A stretch of 64,000 nucleotides of DNA from Mucilaginibacter segetis (lineage in GTDB: Bacteria > Bacteroidota > Bacteroidia > Sphingobacteriales > Sphingobacteriaceae). This document shows, piece after piece, positions 35,408 to 45,931 of this stretch; the first letter of the stretch is position 1; each line of letters starts with the position of its first letter. The stretch spans positions 806,001 to 870,000 of the forward strand of contig NZ_JAEHFW010000003.1 of NCBI RefSeq assembly GCF_016522075.1, written 5' to 3'. Under the pieces are notes generated by a model that was given only the letters and a program-made list of their open reading frames with translations, made no database searches and had not been told where the DNA came from. The position numbers and the translations under genes are program-made.

Positions 35408-36028
35408 CTAAGGGATATTCAGGTATTTGTGCGTTTGTAAGGATATTTCCCATTTTGGGTTATTCATCACATACTCTACAATAAGCGGGGTCATTTCCTT
35501 TGCTTTTGACCACTCCGGCTGCAGGTATAGTTTGCATTTGTCTGAAACCATCAGCGCATTGTGCTCTGCAAATGCAAAGTCCGATTTGTTGAATACGATC
35601 ACTTTTAATTCATCTGCCTTATCAGCTACCTGCTGTACAGGTGCTTTGAACTTTTTGGGCGATAAGCAGATCCAATCCCAACTGCCCGAGAGGGGGTAAG
35701 CGCCGGAAGTTTCTATAAAAGTTTTTAAACCGCTTTTTTGCAGCTGAGCGGTAAGATAACCCAGATTGTAGATAAGCGGTTCGCCGCCGGTAACTACAAT
35801 TGCCTTTGAGGGGTATTTAGATGCATGCTGCACTATTTCATCTGCAGCGGTAAGCGGATGCATATCTGCATCCCAGCTTTCTTTTACATCGCACCAATGG
35901 CAGCCTACATCGCAGCCGCCAAGGCGTATAAAGTACGCGGCTTTTCCGGTGTTGTAACCCTCACCCTGTATCGTATAAAACTCTTCCATTAAAGGAAGCA
36001 ATGTGCCATCTTCCGGAACCTGTGCCAT
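35408..36028 (-). CDS. queE: 7-carboxy-7-deazaguanine synthase QueE
   Basis: A 206-residue radical SAM enzyme for queuosine and 7-deazaguanine synthesis, converting carboxytetrahydropterin to CDG. The cluster ligands are Cys39, Cys43 and Cys46 in GGCDVGCHWCDV, the C-x3-C-x2-C spacing. EFYTIQGEGYNTGKAAYFIRL precedes it and VVTGGEPLI follows. queC, queD and queF are not in this window. A TAAATTTG -7 element on the minus strand lies 36046-36039, just 10 bases before the ATG, so the leader would be very short. Confidence 0.93.
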   Translation of the reverse strand: MAQVPEDGTLLPLMEEFYTIQGEGYNTGKAAYFIRLGGCDVGCHWCDVKESWDADMHPLTAADEIVQHASKYPSKAIVVTGGEPLIYNLGYLTAQLQKSGLKTFIETSGAYPLSGSWDWICLSPKKFKAPVQQVADKADELKVIVFNKSDFAFAEHNALMVSDKCKLYLQPEWSKAKEMTPLIVEYVMNNPKWEISLQTHKYLNIP

Positions 36029-36038
36029 AATTATGCTG

Positions 36039-36046
36039 CAAATTTA
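36039..36046 (-). promoter_or_regulatory. -7 promoter element of queE
   Basis: Reads TAAATTTG on the minus strand, an exact TAnnTTTG, ending 11 bases before the queE ATG. Confidence 0.4.
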
Positions 36047-36153
36047 AGTTTAATGCCCTAAGCGCAAAGCATATCCTGCCATTATTTACAGTAAAATGTC
36101 TTTTACCACGCTTTCTTTCTTTTTTAAGAAATATTACTTTTAATTTTAAGCAA

Positions 36154-36918
36154 ATGAAACGACTTCGCTTATTGGTTCTTTTTTTGATCGTGCTTGCTTT
36201 TAGCTCATGCGTTGATATTGAGGAACATTACGATTTTAAAGCTGATGGAAGTTGCAACGTAGCGTACACCTTTGATATGAGCAAAGCGGTTTCCGTTTTA
36301 ATGAACCTCATGACAGATTCGGTAAGGGAAACCCCTCAGTTCAATCTCGTAAAAGATACAACCCTTAATTTTTATAGTGCGCTACCTGATAGTATTTCTC
36401 ATAAAATGACGGTTGAAGAAATAGAAATGACTCAAAAAAGTGAACTGACTATTAATATGAACCTGAAAAAAAATATTATGAAGGTGAGTGTTGATCATGA
36501 GGCGCAAAATAATTCGGAACTTAAATATTACCTGCAGCATTTGAATAATATATCAATGAACAGCCAGTTTGCTAATGTAACCGATAATAAGTTAGCCCCC
36601 GGCGATTTTGATGCAAAATCATTACTGACAAGCCAGGATTATTATAACTATGAAATTACCCCGCATAAATTTTACCGTATAATCGACAAAGAAAAATTCA
36701 AATCCTTTCTGAAAAAAACCGGATCCAAGTTTGCCATGGCCAAAGCCATGCTGATTGATATGCCTTATAAGGTAGTGTTGAATTTTGTTAAGCCGGTAAA
36801 AAAGCTGAACAACCCAAAAGCGGTATTATCTGCTGACAGGCGCAAGGTAACTTTAGTAACCAGTATGGATGAGGTGATGAAAAACCCCTCATTAATGAAC
36901 CTGCAAATAGATTTTTAA
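36154..36918 (+). CDS. Lipoprotein of unknown function
   Basis: A 254-residue lipoprotein. The signal MKRLRLLVLFLIVLAFSSC ends in a lipobox with Cys19. The mature part has EHYDFKADGSCNVAYTFDMSK, a pattern seen in Bacteroidota lipoproteins that begin with a beta-rich segment, and a lysine-rich C-terminal half with no membrane segment. No enzymatic motif is recognised. It stands alone; TACTTTTA at 36135-36142 is a near-consensus -7 element 12 bases before the ATG. Confidence 0.75.
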   Translation: MKRLRLLVLFLIVLAFSSCVDIEEHYDFKADGSCNVAYTFDMSKAVSVLMNLMTDSVRETPQFNLVKDTTLNFYSALPDSISHKMTVEEIEMTQKSELTINMNLKKNIMKVSVDHEAQNNSELKYYLQHLNNISMNSQFANVTDNKLAPGDFDAKSLLTSQDYYNYEITPHKFYRIIDKEKFKSFLKKTGSKFAMAKAMLIDMPYKVVLNFVKPVKKLNNPKAVLSADRRKVTLVTSMDEVMKNPSLMNLQIDF

Positions 36919-36927
36919 GTATCACCC

Positions 36928-37809
36928 TTATTGATAAACTTCTTTATTGGCCGATGCCAGTGTGTTTTTAAGCAAGCCCACAATGGTCATTAATCCTACG
37001 CCGCCTGGTACGGGGGTAATAAAGGACGATTTGAGTGCTACATTCTCAAAATCGACATCGCCATATAACTTATAGCCGGATTTTGTTAACGTAGAAGTTT
37101 CACGGTTCATACCCACATCAATTACCACAACACCGTCTTTCACCATATCAGCAGTTATGAAATTCTTTTTACCTATGGCTACGATGAGTATATCCGCATC
37201 AAGGGTAAATTTTTTAATATCGGGTGTACGGCTATGGCAAATGGTTACGGTACAGTTGCCGGGATAGGTATTACGAGCCATTAAAATACTCATGGGCGAA
37301 CCTACTATATTACTGCGGCCCACTACTACACAATGCTTGCCCGATGTTTCCACTCCGTATTCTTTCAGCATCAGGGTGATACCATAAGGGGTAGCCGGAA
37401 TAAACGAAGGCAGGTTGCGTTGCATACGGCCCAGATTAACCGGATGAAAACCATCTACATCCTTACGGTGATCTATACGTTCGGTTACTTTTTCAGGATC
37501 GATGTGTTTAGGTAAAGGTAACTGTACAATAATCCCGTCTATATCCTCATCGGCGTTCAACTCAGCAACTTTAGCAAGCAATTCCTCTTCTGTAACATTA
37601 TCCTCATAACGTACCAGAGTCGATTTAAAGCCCACCTTTTCGCAGTTCTTCATCTTACTGGCTACGTATGTTTCGCTGCCGCCATCGTGCCCAACCAAAA
37701 CCGCCACCAAGTGTGGCTTGCGTCCGGTACGTGCTAATATTTTAGCTGCTTCTTCCGCTATTTCTATCTTAAGCTTTTCTGATACGAATTTTCCGTCAAG
37801 TAACTGCAT
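36928..37809 (-). CDS. folD: Methylenetetrahydrofolate dehydrogenase/cyclohydrolase FolD
   Basis: A 293-residue bifunctional one-carbon enzyme: oxidises 5,10-methylene-THF with NADP and hydrolyses the methenyl product. The catalytic lysine is in [14 protein letters not shown]; the other signatures are [23 protein letters not shown] and the C-terminal [12 protein letters not shown] start at the ATG at 37809 ([13 protein letters not shown]), matching the family; the longer frame from 37863 adds 18 unmatched residues. It follows lepA on the same strand. Confidence 0.94.
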   Translation of the reverse strand: MQLLDGKFVSEKLKIEIAEEAAKILARTGRKPHLVAVLVGHDGGSETYVASKMKNCEKVGFKSTLVRYEDNVTEEELLAKVAELNADEDIDGIIVQLPLPKHIDPEKVTERIDHRKDVDGFHPVNLGRMQRNLPSFIPATPYGITLMLKEYGVETSGKHCVVVGRSNIVGSPMSILMARNTYPGNCTVTICHSRTPDIKKFTLDADILIVAIGKKNFITADMVKDGVVVIDVGMNRETSTLTKSGYKLYGDVDFENVALKSSFITPVPGGVGLMTIVGLLKNTLASANKEVYQ

Positions 37810-37881
37810 TTGAGAGTCAGGATATAAGAGCCGAGAACCAGAATAACCTGTATCCTGGTTCATAGCTCTTGAGTTTAAAAT

Positions 37882-39669
<1,788 letters not shown>

Positions 39670-39733
39670 TCAGGCGCAAAAATAACTTTTTAAGCGGATA
39701 AATCATTACAGGTAAATTTTTTACCTTATCGGA

Positions 39734-40507
39734 TCAAAGTAATTCAAAAAGACACGCGGTAAGGTTAAAGAAAAAGTGGAAGAATATGCCATACCATAAG
39801 GTGTTTTCCCGTATGCGCACATGAGCGATAAACAAGGCAAAGGGGATAAGCCAGAATAATGAGATAAAACTCAGGTGAATTATAGCGAAAAGAAATGCTG
39901 ATATATAAATAGCCTGTTCTTTATCCGCTACTTTTAACAGCGTGCCAAGCAGGTAACCACGAAAACCTAATTCTTCGAATAAAGCGGGCATAACCGCTGT
40001 GAAAAAAACTATTAACAGTTCGGCAAAAAAATTTCCTTTAAACAGATAATAATAATTTTCTTCTCTGGAGAATATGGTCAGGTTTAACCAGCTAACAGAA
40101 TAGTGGACCAAAATAGCCCCCATCATAGCCATGGCCCCATATAGCGATGCTTTTTGTATGGAGAAATTAATAAAATTCAGTAGCTTTTTATTTTCTTTCC
40201 AATAGATAAGGAAAAAGGCCAGCGAATTCACAGCAAGAGCTATACTGAAAAACAACAGCCACGAAAATGTTTGAAATACATCAAAGAATTTTGACGCACA
40301 GCAAATAATTAAGGTAATGGCATAAAATAGTGCCGATTGTTTTAATAACAGCCACTGGTTGCCTATCTTATCAGGTTCTGTTAAATATTGTTTGGCACCG
40401 CAACTTCCGCAAAACCTGCAATCAACTGCTATTAGTACATTGCAGGATATACAGTTCTTTTGATCTGCAGATTCAATTACTTCAGCACTAATTTCTTCGC
40501 TTACCAA
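39734..40507 (-). CDS. Zinc-ribbon CPBP family intramembrane protease
   Basis: A 257-residue membrane protein. A zinc ribbon (CISCNVLIAVDCRFCGSCG) at about residues 18-36 is followed by seven or so hydrophobic segments. The CPBP/CAAX-type protease motifs are present: EELGFRGYLLG (the EExxxR motif) near residue 188 and AIIHLSF further on. Such proteins are putative intramembrane glutamic proteases linked to bacteriocin immunity or prenyl-protein processing in other organisms. The start looks like a TTG at 40507, five bases after the stop of the gene upstream; no ATG lies before the ribbon. Confidence 0.83.
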   Translation of the reverse strand: MVSEEISAEVIESADQKNCISCNVLIAVDCRFCGSCGAKQYLTEPDKIGNQWLLLKQSALFYAITLIICCASKFFDVFQTFSWLLFFSIALAVNSLAFFLIYWKENKKLLNFINFSIQKASLYGAMAMMGAILVHYSVSWLNLTIFSREENYYYLFKGNFFAELLIVFFTAVMPALFEELGFRGYLLGTLLKVADKEQAIYISAFLFAIIHLSFISLFWLIPFALFIAHVRIRENTLWYGIFFHFFFNLTACLFELL

Positions 40508-40512
40508 ACTAT

Positions 40513-41052
40513 TCAGGTTATGTTATTTTCCTTTTTAAAACGTTCCAGTTCCAACGCAGATTTTATCCCCTTTATCATATAACCAATAATAACAATTTTA
40601 ACTATTATGCCACTCACCAGGTTAGCAGGGTTATCTATAATGGCCAGCACCTGCACTATGGTATACAGGCAAAGACCTGAAACTATACAGGCGAGCGGTT
40701 TTTTTTGACTATAGCCACCCAGCGCTAAAAACAAAGCCGCAAGTATAACATAAACCAAAACATAAGCTAAAATGTCCGGGTCATCCTTTTTGATGAAAAA
40801 ATTGATAACGCCCACAAACATAAAAACCCCTGCAAGGTAATATAAGCTGTTTCTTGCTGATTTGATCTTATTGTTGAAATCGTTCATGTCGATATCTATG
40901 ACATCACGATTGGCGATAAAGGATCTTTGTTCAAAATCGGACCCCTTTAAAGGATAACCGCAGTTGGTACAATAAACATCATCAGCTACGACATCTGTAA
41001 AGCATGCATCACACTTTTCTATTGCTGCTTCGGCAGGAATAATATTTTCCAT
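40513..41052 (-). CDS. Zinc-ribbon membrane protein of unknown function
   Basis: A 179-residue protein with an N-terminal zinc ribbon, CDACFTDVVADDVYCTNCG, and four hydrophobic segments from about residue 70 onward. No enzyme motif. It is immediately upstream of the zinc-ribbon CPBP protein, so the two zinc-ribbon membrane proteins are cotranscribed and perhaps interact. Confidence 0.75.
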   Translation of the reverse strand: MENIIPAEAAIEKCDACFTDVVADDVYCTNCGYPLKGSDFEQRSFIANRDVIDIDMNDFNNKIKSARNSLYYLAGVFMFVGVINFFIKKDDPDILAYVLVYVILAALFLALGGYSQKKPLACIVSGLCLYTIVQVLAIIDNPANLVSGIIVKIVIIGYMIKGIKSALELERFKKENNIT

Positions 41053-41166
41053 TTATTTTTAAGGTTTAAGTATCCCAATATAATTATAGAAATTGATTGA
41101 GGAAAATTATAGCTTATATTTTTAAGAAAATATTGTAAGTGCACCTGCCAATGTCAGATATTGCTG

Positions 41167-42795
41167 CTAATTCCCTGCTGCTTCCACAAAAATGGGTGTT
41201 TCTGTTACCTGTACTTTTAATTTTCCGTTTGCGGTGTTCAGCACCTGTTTGGTCATGGCATCGGCGCCCACTTTTAAGTTATACAGGTTTGCTTTAGCAG
41301 CAGTTCCCAGATCGAGGGTGTATTCTCCCGTTCGGCCTTTTTGGTCGGGGATGGTGAGTATATACATTACCTTTTTGCCCGACTGATACTTATCTACCAG
41401 CGGATCGGCATGGATGGTACCTTTATACACATAGTTGCCCATTAGTTTGGTGGTTTGCAAAATGTAATCGGCAGCCGGGCGGCGTTTTGTACCTTCGGCC
41501 AGGCCTGAAGTGGAGTACTGTTCAGGGTTACCCGGTACCGCATCAAACAGCTGATAAAAAAATAACCGTTTAATTCCGTGCCTCATATAAAGCAACGCAC
41601 TGCGTAATATCCAGTCGGCCTGTGTTAACAATGCCGGTTTATTACCGATAGGAGGTGCATGCTGGTAACTTTGCTGATTGATGTCATATCCTGTTTCGGT
41701 AACCCAAACCGGTATATTACCAGGTAGTTCGGCTGCCATTTTTATAAACCCATCGGCAATACGGCCTGATTCTGACAATTCAGGCGCTACGCCCGTTGTA
41801 GCGCGGATGTGCGTTAATACGCTGCCATCGTTGGAGTACAGGTGATAGTTGATCACATCAAAACAAAGATTTACCGTGCCGTCTGCCTTGTAGCCCCGGT
41901 TGGCTTTGCACCATGCAACCATGCGGCGCACATAATCCGGATTGGCAGTTGCAAGGCCGCCAATTACCACCTGCATATTCGGATCGGCGGTTTTAACGCC
42001 GGCATCTGGCCCCAGTGTACCTTTGTGCCCATCGTAAAACGCTGACAGATTTGCGGCATATTGCTCGGGCGTTTGCGTGGCTTTGTCGCCCTTCCACCAG
42101 CGGTCGTTCTCATTTCCGCATTCTATATATCTTATCAGGCCGAGGCCTATTTTTACCACATTCACCGGATCGTTTTTCCAGCGGGGACGGCTATCCACCT
42201 TTACCAGTGACGAGTCTACATCGGCATTATAACCATAACGAGCGGCAAACTGAAACGCCGTACGCGCCTGTATCACATAGCTTGCCGGGGAGCTGAGGTC
42301 GGAACCATAAGGGGCAGGTATGTCCTCATCATCCCGCTGGTCGGCAGGGTAGGTGTTCATCATCCAAACCGGCAGGTTTTTAAGATCGGCCAAAACCATA
42401 ATGCCATCCTGCTTGCATCGGGTATACATTACATCGTAATACCAACTGCCATTATTGGTGGGGTTATAGGTATAATTACCGCGGGTGTTCTCCAGTTTGT
42501 TCCAGTTCATGTAATGCCTTACCGCACTAAAGCATTTAATGAGCGCCATGTTATCCTCATAAATATGACTCCTGTTATTTGGCGCAGCGGGATTTTCCAG
42601 GAAATTCCATTCGTAACTGTTTATCCCGAACATGTTTTTAAGGGGCGTTTGGTTAGAGTCGTTAGCGGCCCGGGCAGTAGTTATGGTAACGCTATCTACA
42701 CCGTGCGACCTTCCTGGCTCAACCCGGCACCGGGTGAAGGCCATTATGGCAAGCAATACAGGAACAAACGATTTAGGATATACAAGCAGATTCAT
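41167..42795 (-). CDS. Clan GH-A glycosidase lipoprotein
   Basis: A 542-residue exported protein; the signal ends in AFTRC, a plausible though imperfect lipobox. The body is a TIM-barrel glycoside hydrolase: the acid/base region is IRYIECGNENDRWW (Asn-Glu pair), and the nucleophile is in PVWVTETGYD, both typical of clan GH-A (GH5, 39, 51 and relatives). A small beta-sandwich closes the protein (about 445-540). The family and substrate cannot be settled by eye. It stands alone, apart from the GH9 endoglucanase and the esterase elsewhere in the window. Confidence 0.75.
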   Translation of the reverse strand: MNLLVYPKSFVPVLLAIMAFTRCRVEPGRSHGVDSVTITTARAANDSNQTPLKNMFGINSYEWNFLENPAAPNNRSHIYEDNMALIKCFSAVRHYMNWNKLENTRGNYTYNPTNNGSWYYDVMYTRCKQDGIMVLADLKNLPVWMMNTYPADQRDDEDIPAPYGSDLSSPASYVIQARTAFQFAARYGYNADVDSSLVKVDSRPRWKNDPVNVVKIGLGLIRYIECGNENDRWWKGDKATQTPEQYAANLSAFYDGHKGTLGPDAGVKTADPNMQVVIGGLATANPDYVRRMVAWCKANRGYKADGTVNLCFDVINYHLYSNDGSVLTHIRATTGVAPELSESGRIADGFIKMAAELPGNIPVWVTETGYDINQQSYQHAPPIGNKPALLTQADWILRSALLYMRHGIKRLFFYQLFDAVPGNPEQYSTSGLAEGTKRRPAADYILQTTKLMGNYVYKGTIHADPLVDKYQSGKKVMYILTIPDQKGRTGEYTLDLGTAAKANLYNLKVGADAMTKQVLNTANGKLKVQVTETPIFVEAAGN

Positions 42796-42872
42796 AATTA
42801 CGAATATAGCAACACGATAATATTTAGTACTGCTTAAATAAATTTTATGGGTTAGATCATTACCCGTTTAGC

Positions 42873-44153
42873 TTATATTGATTTATAATCCAGATCGGTA
42901 AGATCTTTTACCGAACCAAAACCAATTACATCCTGCACCACTTTGCCGTCGGTCATTTCCACGGCCCGTATCAGCTTATCCTGCCCGAACTTGTTCTTTA
43001 TTTCGTGCATGGTTTTAAGAGCGGTTTCCTTACGGTCCATATCTTCAAAAAGACTATACAGCATATTGCCGTTATTTACGAAATTAGTAACGGCTACCCT
43101 TAACTGGGTTATCTGCGTATTAAATACGGGGTCTGCGCCGGTTGTTTCTTCAAACTTTGTTACACGTATGCGTATCATCCGCATAAGGCTAATGGCATCC
43201 TGTACCGGCGTAGTAATGGTAAAGGCATCATCCCAGCGAGTGCCATCCTCATAACGTGCCGTAAACCCAACCGATTTACAGTAGAATTTATGATGTACCA
43301 TCCTTTTTTCTAAAGTAAGGCAAAGAGTCATAAACAACTGATCGATATAGTTGATGTGTTTGCGTTTTTCGGCAGATATCTGGCGCATGGCCTGCATTCC
43401 GCGGTAATCATGCGCTACAATATTGGTCTCAATAAAATTCAGACGATAATGCCAGTAAATACCATCAATACTTTTAAATATACTTTTTAAAAGCTGCGGA
43501 GTAGCATAGCGCATTTGCAGGGGCGTTTTTATACCCGCGCGCTCCAATCTGTACGACATGTTGGCACCTATACCGGGCAGATCGCCCAACCGCAGATCAG
43601 CTAAAACCGCATCAATATTTTCGGGGGTTATCATCATCAGCCCGTCTCTTTTTTTGCCCCTTACCGATGCCAGCTTGGCTAAAAACGCGTTTGGCGCAAT
43701 CCCTACCGAGCAGGTTAACCATTCACCTACGTCCCGCAGGATATCCTTTTTAATATTAATGGCTATTTTCATCGGGTCGACATGGTCGTAATTGCTCAGG
43801 TTGATGATGGCCTCATCAATGCTTTTGGGTACTACATCATTACAATAATTACGCAACACCCCGATTATCTTTTTATGATAATGGCGGTATCTTTCCGGGT
43901 TGCTCTCCACGGGTACCAGATCAGGGCACACGGCCATGGCATCGTTTAAACGCATACCTGCCTTTAAGCCGCGTTCCTTGGCTTCGGTTGAAAGGGATAT
44001 TACACAGCCAAACTTACCGGTGTAAACACAAACGCCCACCGGGCGGTGGCGCAGCCAGTAATTGGCCTGTTGCTCGCAACGGGCAAAATAACTGTTCATA
44101 TCAACAAACAGCACCCTTGCTTCGGGTTTTACATCCAGGGAATTTTGATTCAT
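42873..44153 (-). CDS. Y-family DNA polymerase (DinB/UmuC-like)
   Basis: A 426-residue translesion polymerase. The palm metal site is VLFVDMNSYFARCEQ (Asp) and KSIDEAIINL (Asp-Glu); the thumb has the HhH element DLPGIGANMSYRLERAGI; the little-finger domain covers the last ~170 residues. Tyr in SYFA fits the steric gate Y/F position. It is closer to DinB by length and lacks a beta-clamp-only clue to separate it from UmuC. No umuD or lexA gene is nearby. A perfect dyad lies 7 bases before the ATG, pointing to repressor control. Confidence 0.88.
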   Translation of the reverse strand: MNQNSLDVKPEARVLFVDMNSYFARCEQQANYWLRHRPVGVCVYTGKFGCVISLSTEAKERGLKAGMRLNDAMAVCPDLVPVESNPERYRHYHKKIIGVLRNYCNDVVPKSIDEAIINLSNYDHVDPMKIAINIKKDILRDVGEWLTCSVGIAPNAFLAKLASVRGKKRDGLMMITPENIDAVLADLRLGDLPGIGANMSYRLERAGIKTPLQMRYATPQLLKSIFKSIDGIYWHYRLNFIETNIVAHDYRGMQAMRQISAEKRKHINYIDQLFMTLCLTLEKRMVHHKFYCKSVGFTARYEDGTRWDDAFTITTPVQDAISLMRMIRIRVTKFEETTGADPVFNTQITQLRVAVTNFVNNGNMLYSLFEDMDRKETALKTMHEIKNKFGQDKLIRAVEMTDGKVVQDVIGFGSVKDLTDLDYKSI

Positions 44154-44159
44154 AGCTCA

Positions 44160-44184
44160 AAATTGCTAATATTTTTAGCAATTT
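44160..44184 (-). promoter_or_regulatory. Perfect operator-like dyad upstream of the polymerase gene
   Basis: AAATTGCTAA (44160-44169) is the exact reverse complement of TTAGCAATTT (44175-44184), with a 5-base spacer. It sits 7 bases before the ATG at 44153, where a bound repressor would block transcription or the start. A likely role is DNA-damage control by a LexA- or Xre/S24-type repressor; the protein is not known from the window. Confidence 0.6.
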
Positions 44185-44314
44185 CAAATATTCATCCCTG
44201 TTTATTTATAGCTTATGGTTTTGCGGAAGCATACACTAATAAAGAATACTGTTTCAGGATGATAACGGGATTTAAAAATTATATAAATTAACTTTAATGA
44301 TGTCATCTGTTCGG

Positions 44315-44492
44315 GTGTTCCGCTGGTGTGTATATAAAAAACGGAACAAGCGGAACGATCTGTTTATCAGCTATTTAATTAAATAAATATTTTGTAAATC
44401 AGCACGGTTAACTTTATATGAAATTTATAAATAATTATTAATCAGCTTTTTATGTTTTTTTAACAGTGTTCCGCTTTTTGGTTTGCGGAACA
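44315..44492. repeat. GTTCCGC inverted-repeat cluster
   Basis: GTGTTCCGCT occurs at 44315-44324 and 44466-44475. The first pairs with AGCGGAAC at 44349-44356 and the second with GCGGAACA at 44485-44492, giving two hairpins with 8-bp stems, and a further CGGAAC lies at 44342-44347. The rest of the 380-base gap 44154-44535 is AT-rich and holds no gene, apart from the polymerase dyad at its left end. The second hairpin lies close to the end of the DHFR-like gene and may also act in termination. Confidence 0.6.
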
Positions 44493-44535
44493 GTAAAAAA
44501 TGGAAGGAATAATGAAGTTAACAGCCTTTACGGAC

Positions 44536-45090
44536 CTATACCTTATCATACCTTAATGCCACACAGCCTCTACTGAGCGTTTGCGATGCCGATAGTTTAA
44601 GGCCTAAATTTTCGGGCAAGTGCATTTCTGTAAACAAGCGCCGACCCTGGCCAACCATCACCGGGTGAACCACTATATGAAATTCATCTACCAAACCCCA
44701 TTCTATCAGTTGAGCGGGTAGTTCCACACCGCCGATAGAGATGGCTTTGCCCGGCTGTTGTTTCAGCTTCAGTATCTCTTCCCTAACGTTTTTATTAATG
44801 ATGGTTGTACGCTCATCATCCGTATGGGTAATGGTGCGGGATACCAACACCCGGTTGATACCGGCAAAGGTTTTGGCAAAGGCATTTACGGTTGCATCCA
44901 TTGATTGCGTTTGCGCTACCTGCGGCCAGAAGGGTACCATCAACTCATAAGTTTTACGACCGTAAATGATCAGATCGGCATCTTCCAGCAATTCGCGGAA
45001 ATAGTTATGAATATCATCACCACCACCAAATTTAGTGTGATCGCAGCAACCATCTAAACTCATATTGATACCGTAAACAAGCTTTCTCAT
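44536..45090 (-). CDS. Dihydrofolate reductase family protein (RibD C-terminal type)
   Basis: A 184-residue NADPH-dependent reductase domain of the DHFR/RibD_C superfamily. It starts MRKLVYGINMSLDG and has LIIYGRKTYELMVPFWP, GKAISIGGVELPAQLIEWGLVDEFHIVVHPV and GRRLF, the common pattern of stand-alone YwjB/YyaP-type proteins. It is not the housekeeping folate enzyme, and its substrate is unknown. Confidence 0.87.
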   Translation of the reverse strand: MRKLVYGINMSLDGCCDHTKFGGGDDIHNYFRELLEDADLIIYGRKTYELMVPFWPQVAQTQSMDATVNAFAKTFAGINRVLVSRTITHTDDERTTIINKNVREEILKLKQQPGKAISIGGVELPAQLIEWGLVDEFHIVVHPVMVGQGRRLFTEMHLPENLGLKLSASQTLSRGCVALRYDKV

Positions 45091-45126
45091 GAGGGTGAAA
45101 TTATGGATAATCTTACACCTTCAAAA

Positions 45127-45290
45127 TTAATTTAGTTTGATTTTTGATTTAATAAAAAGCAACTGCTCAGGGGTGAGATTTGATTTATCGATAAATTCCC
45201 TAACTTTTTTGTGGTATAGAGTTTAGAACTGTCGTCTTTCTTTTTATTTAATGATATGATCCCAAGTAAATAAATTTTATACGCATTCAT
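45127..45290 (-). pseudogene. Possible frameshifted micro-gene
   Basis: On the minus strand an ATG at 45290 opens MNAYKIYLLGIISLNKKKDD and runs 52 codons to 45132. After the run of six A bases at about 45207-45212 the neighbouring frame reads KKVREFIDKSNLTPEQLLF and ends at 45127; it looks more protein-like than the continuing frame. A single-base slip in the A run would join the two into a roughly 52-residue helical protein. It may be a decayed gene or a programmed or sequencing frameshift. Confidence 0.3.
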
Positions 45291-45316
45291 AGAATCATAA
45301 TTATTACTTTTATATA

Positions 45317-45931
45317 ATGAAATTTAATAAATATTTAAGTTTTTCAAAGTTTAAATCGGAAAAAATAATTTCAGTTTTTGCTGTATTAATATCGTTGATG
45401 TCTGTTTTTTTTTCTTGGTTATCTTTAACAATTTCAAGCAAACAATTTGAGATAGTTAATCAATCGTATTTATCTTTAAATATGTCTAATATCGGCATTA
45501 CTTTACCTGATAACGACAATATCGTTACAAATATCATAGCAAACGATGAACTACTTGTTCAAGGTTTTAATAGTATCTCGGAAATAAGTAATGTTGGAAA
45601 TATACCCCTTAAATATGAAGTGGTAATTTTCAACATATATAATAATGGGCAAATATGGAATAGAATTGACAATTCCAATAAACAAATAATAGAGGGTGTT
45701 TTATATCCTAAACAAACAACTAATTTTCAATTGAGTACCACATTATTCCGTAAAAACAAAAAATTAATTCCCTTTGGAGAGGTTAAAAAAATGAAATTGG
45801 AAGCTGAAGTTTTGATAAATTATTCTGATGTAAATAAATCTCATATTAAATCAGTTCATCGAGTTGTTAAATTTATATTTCATAATAATATAGTAGAAGT
45901 ACTTAATACAAGGATTGACGATAAAATTTAA
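45317..45931 (+). CDS. Orphan AT-rich membrane-anchored protein
   Basis: A 204-residue protein with a basic N-terminus, one hydrophobic segment (about 19-42: ISVFAVLISLMSVFFSWLSL) and an Asn/Ile-rich remainder that should lie outside the cytoplasm and looks beta-rich (EISNVGNIPLKYEVVIFNI). I do not recognise a family. The gene is far more AT-rich than its neighbours, with strong A/T third-position use, which suggests recent acquisition. It is single, divergent from the possible micro-gene. Confidence 0.6.
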   Translation: MKFNKYLSFSKFKSEKIISVFAVLISLMSVFFSWLSLTISSKQFEIVNQSYLSLNMSNIGITLPDNDNIVTNIIANDELLVQGFNSISEISNVGNIPLKYEVVIFNIYNNGQIWNRIDNSNKQIIEGVLYPKQTTNFQLSTTLFRKNKKLIPFGEVKKMKLEAEVLINYSDVNKSHIKSVHRVVKFIFHNNIVEVLNTRIDDKI

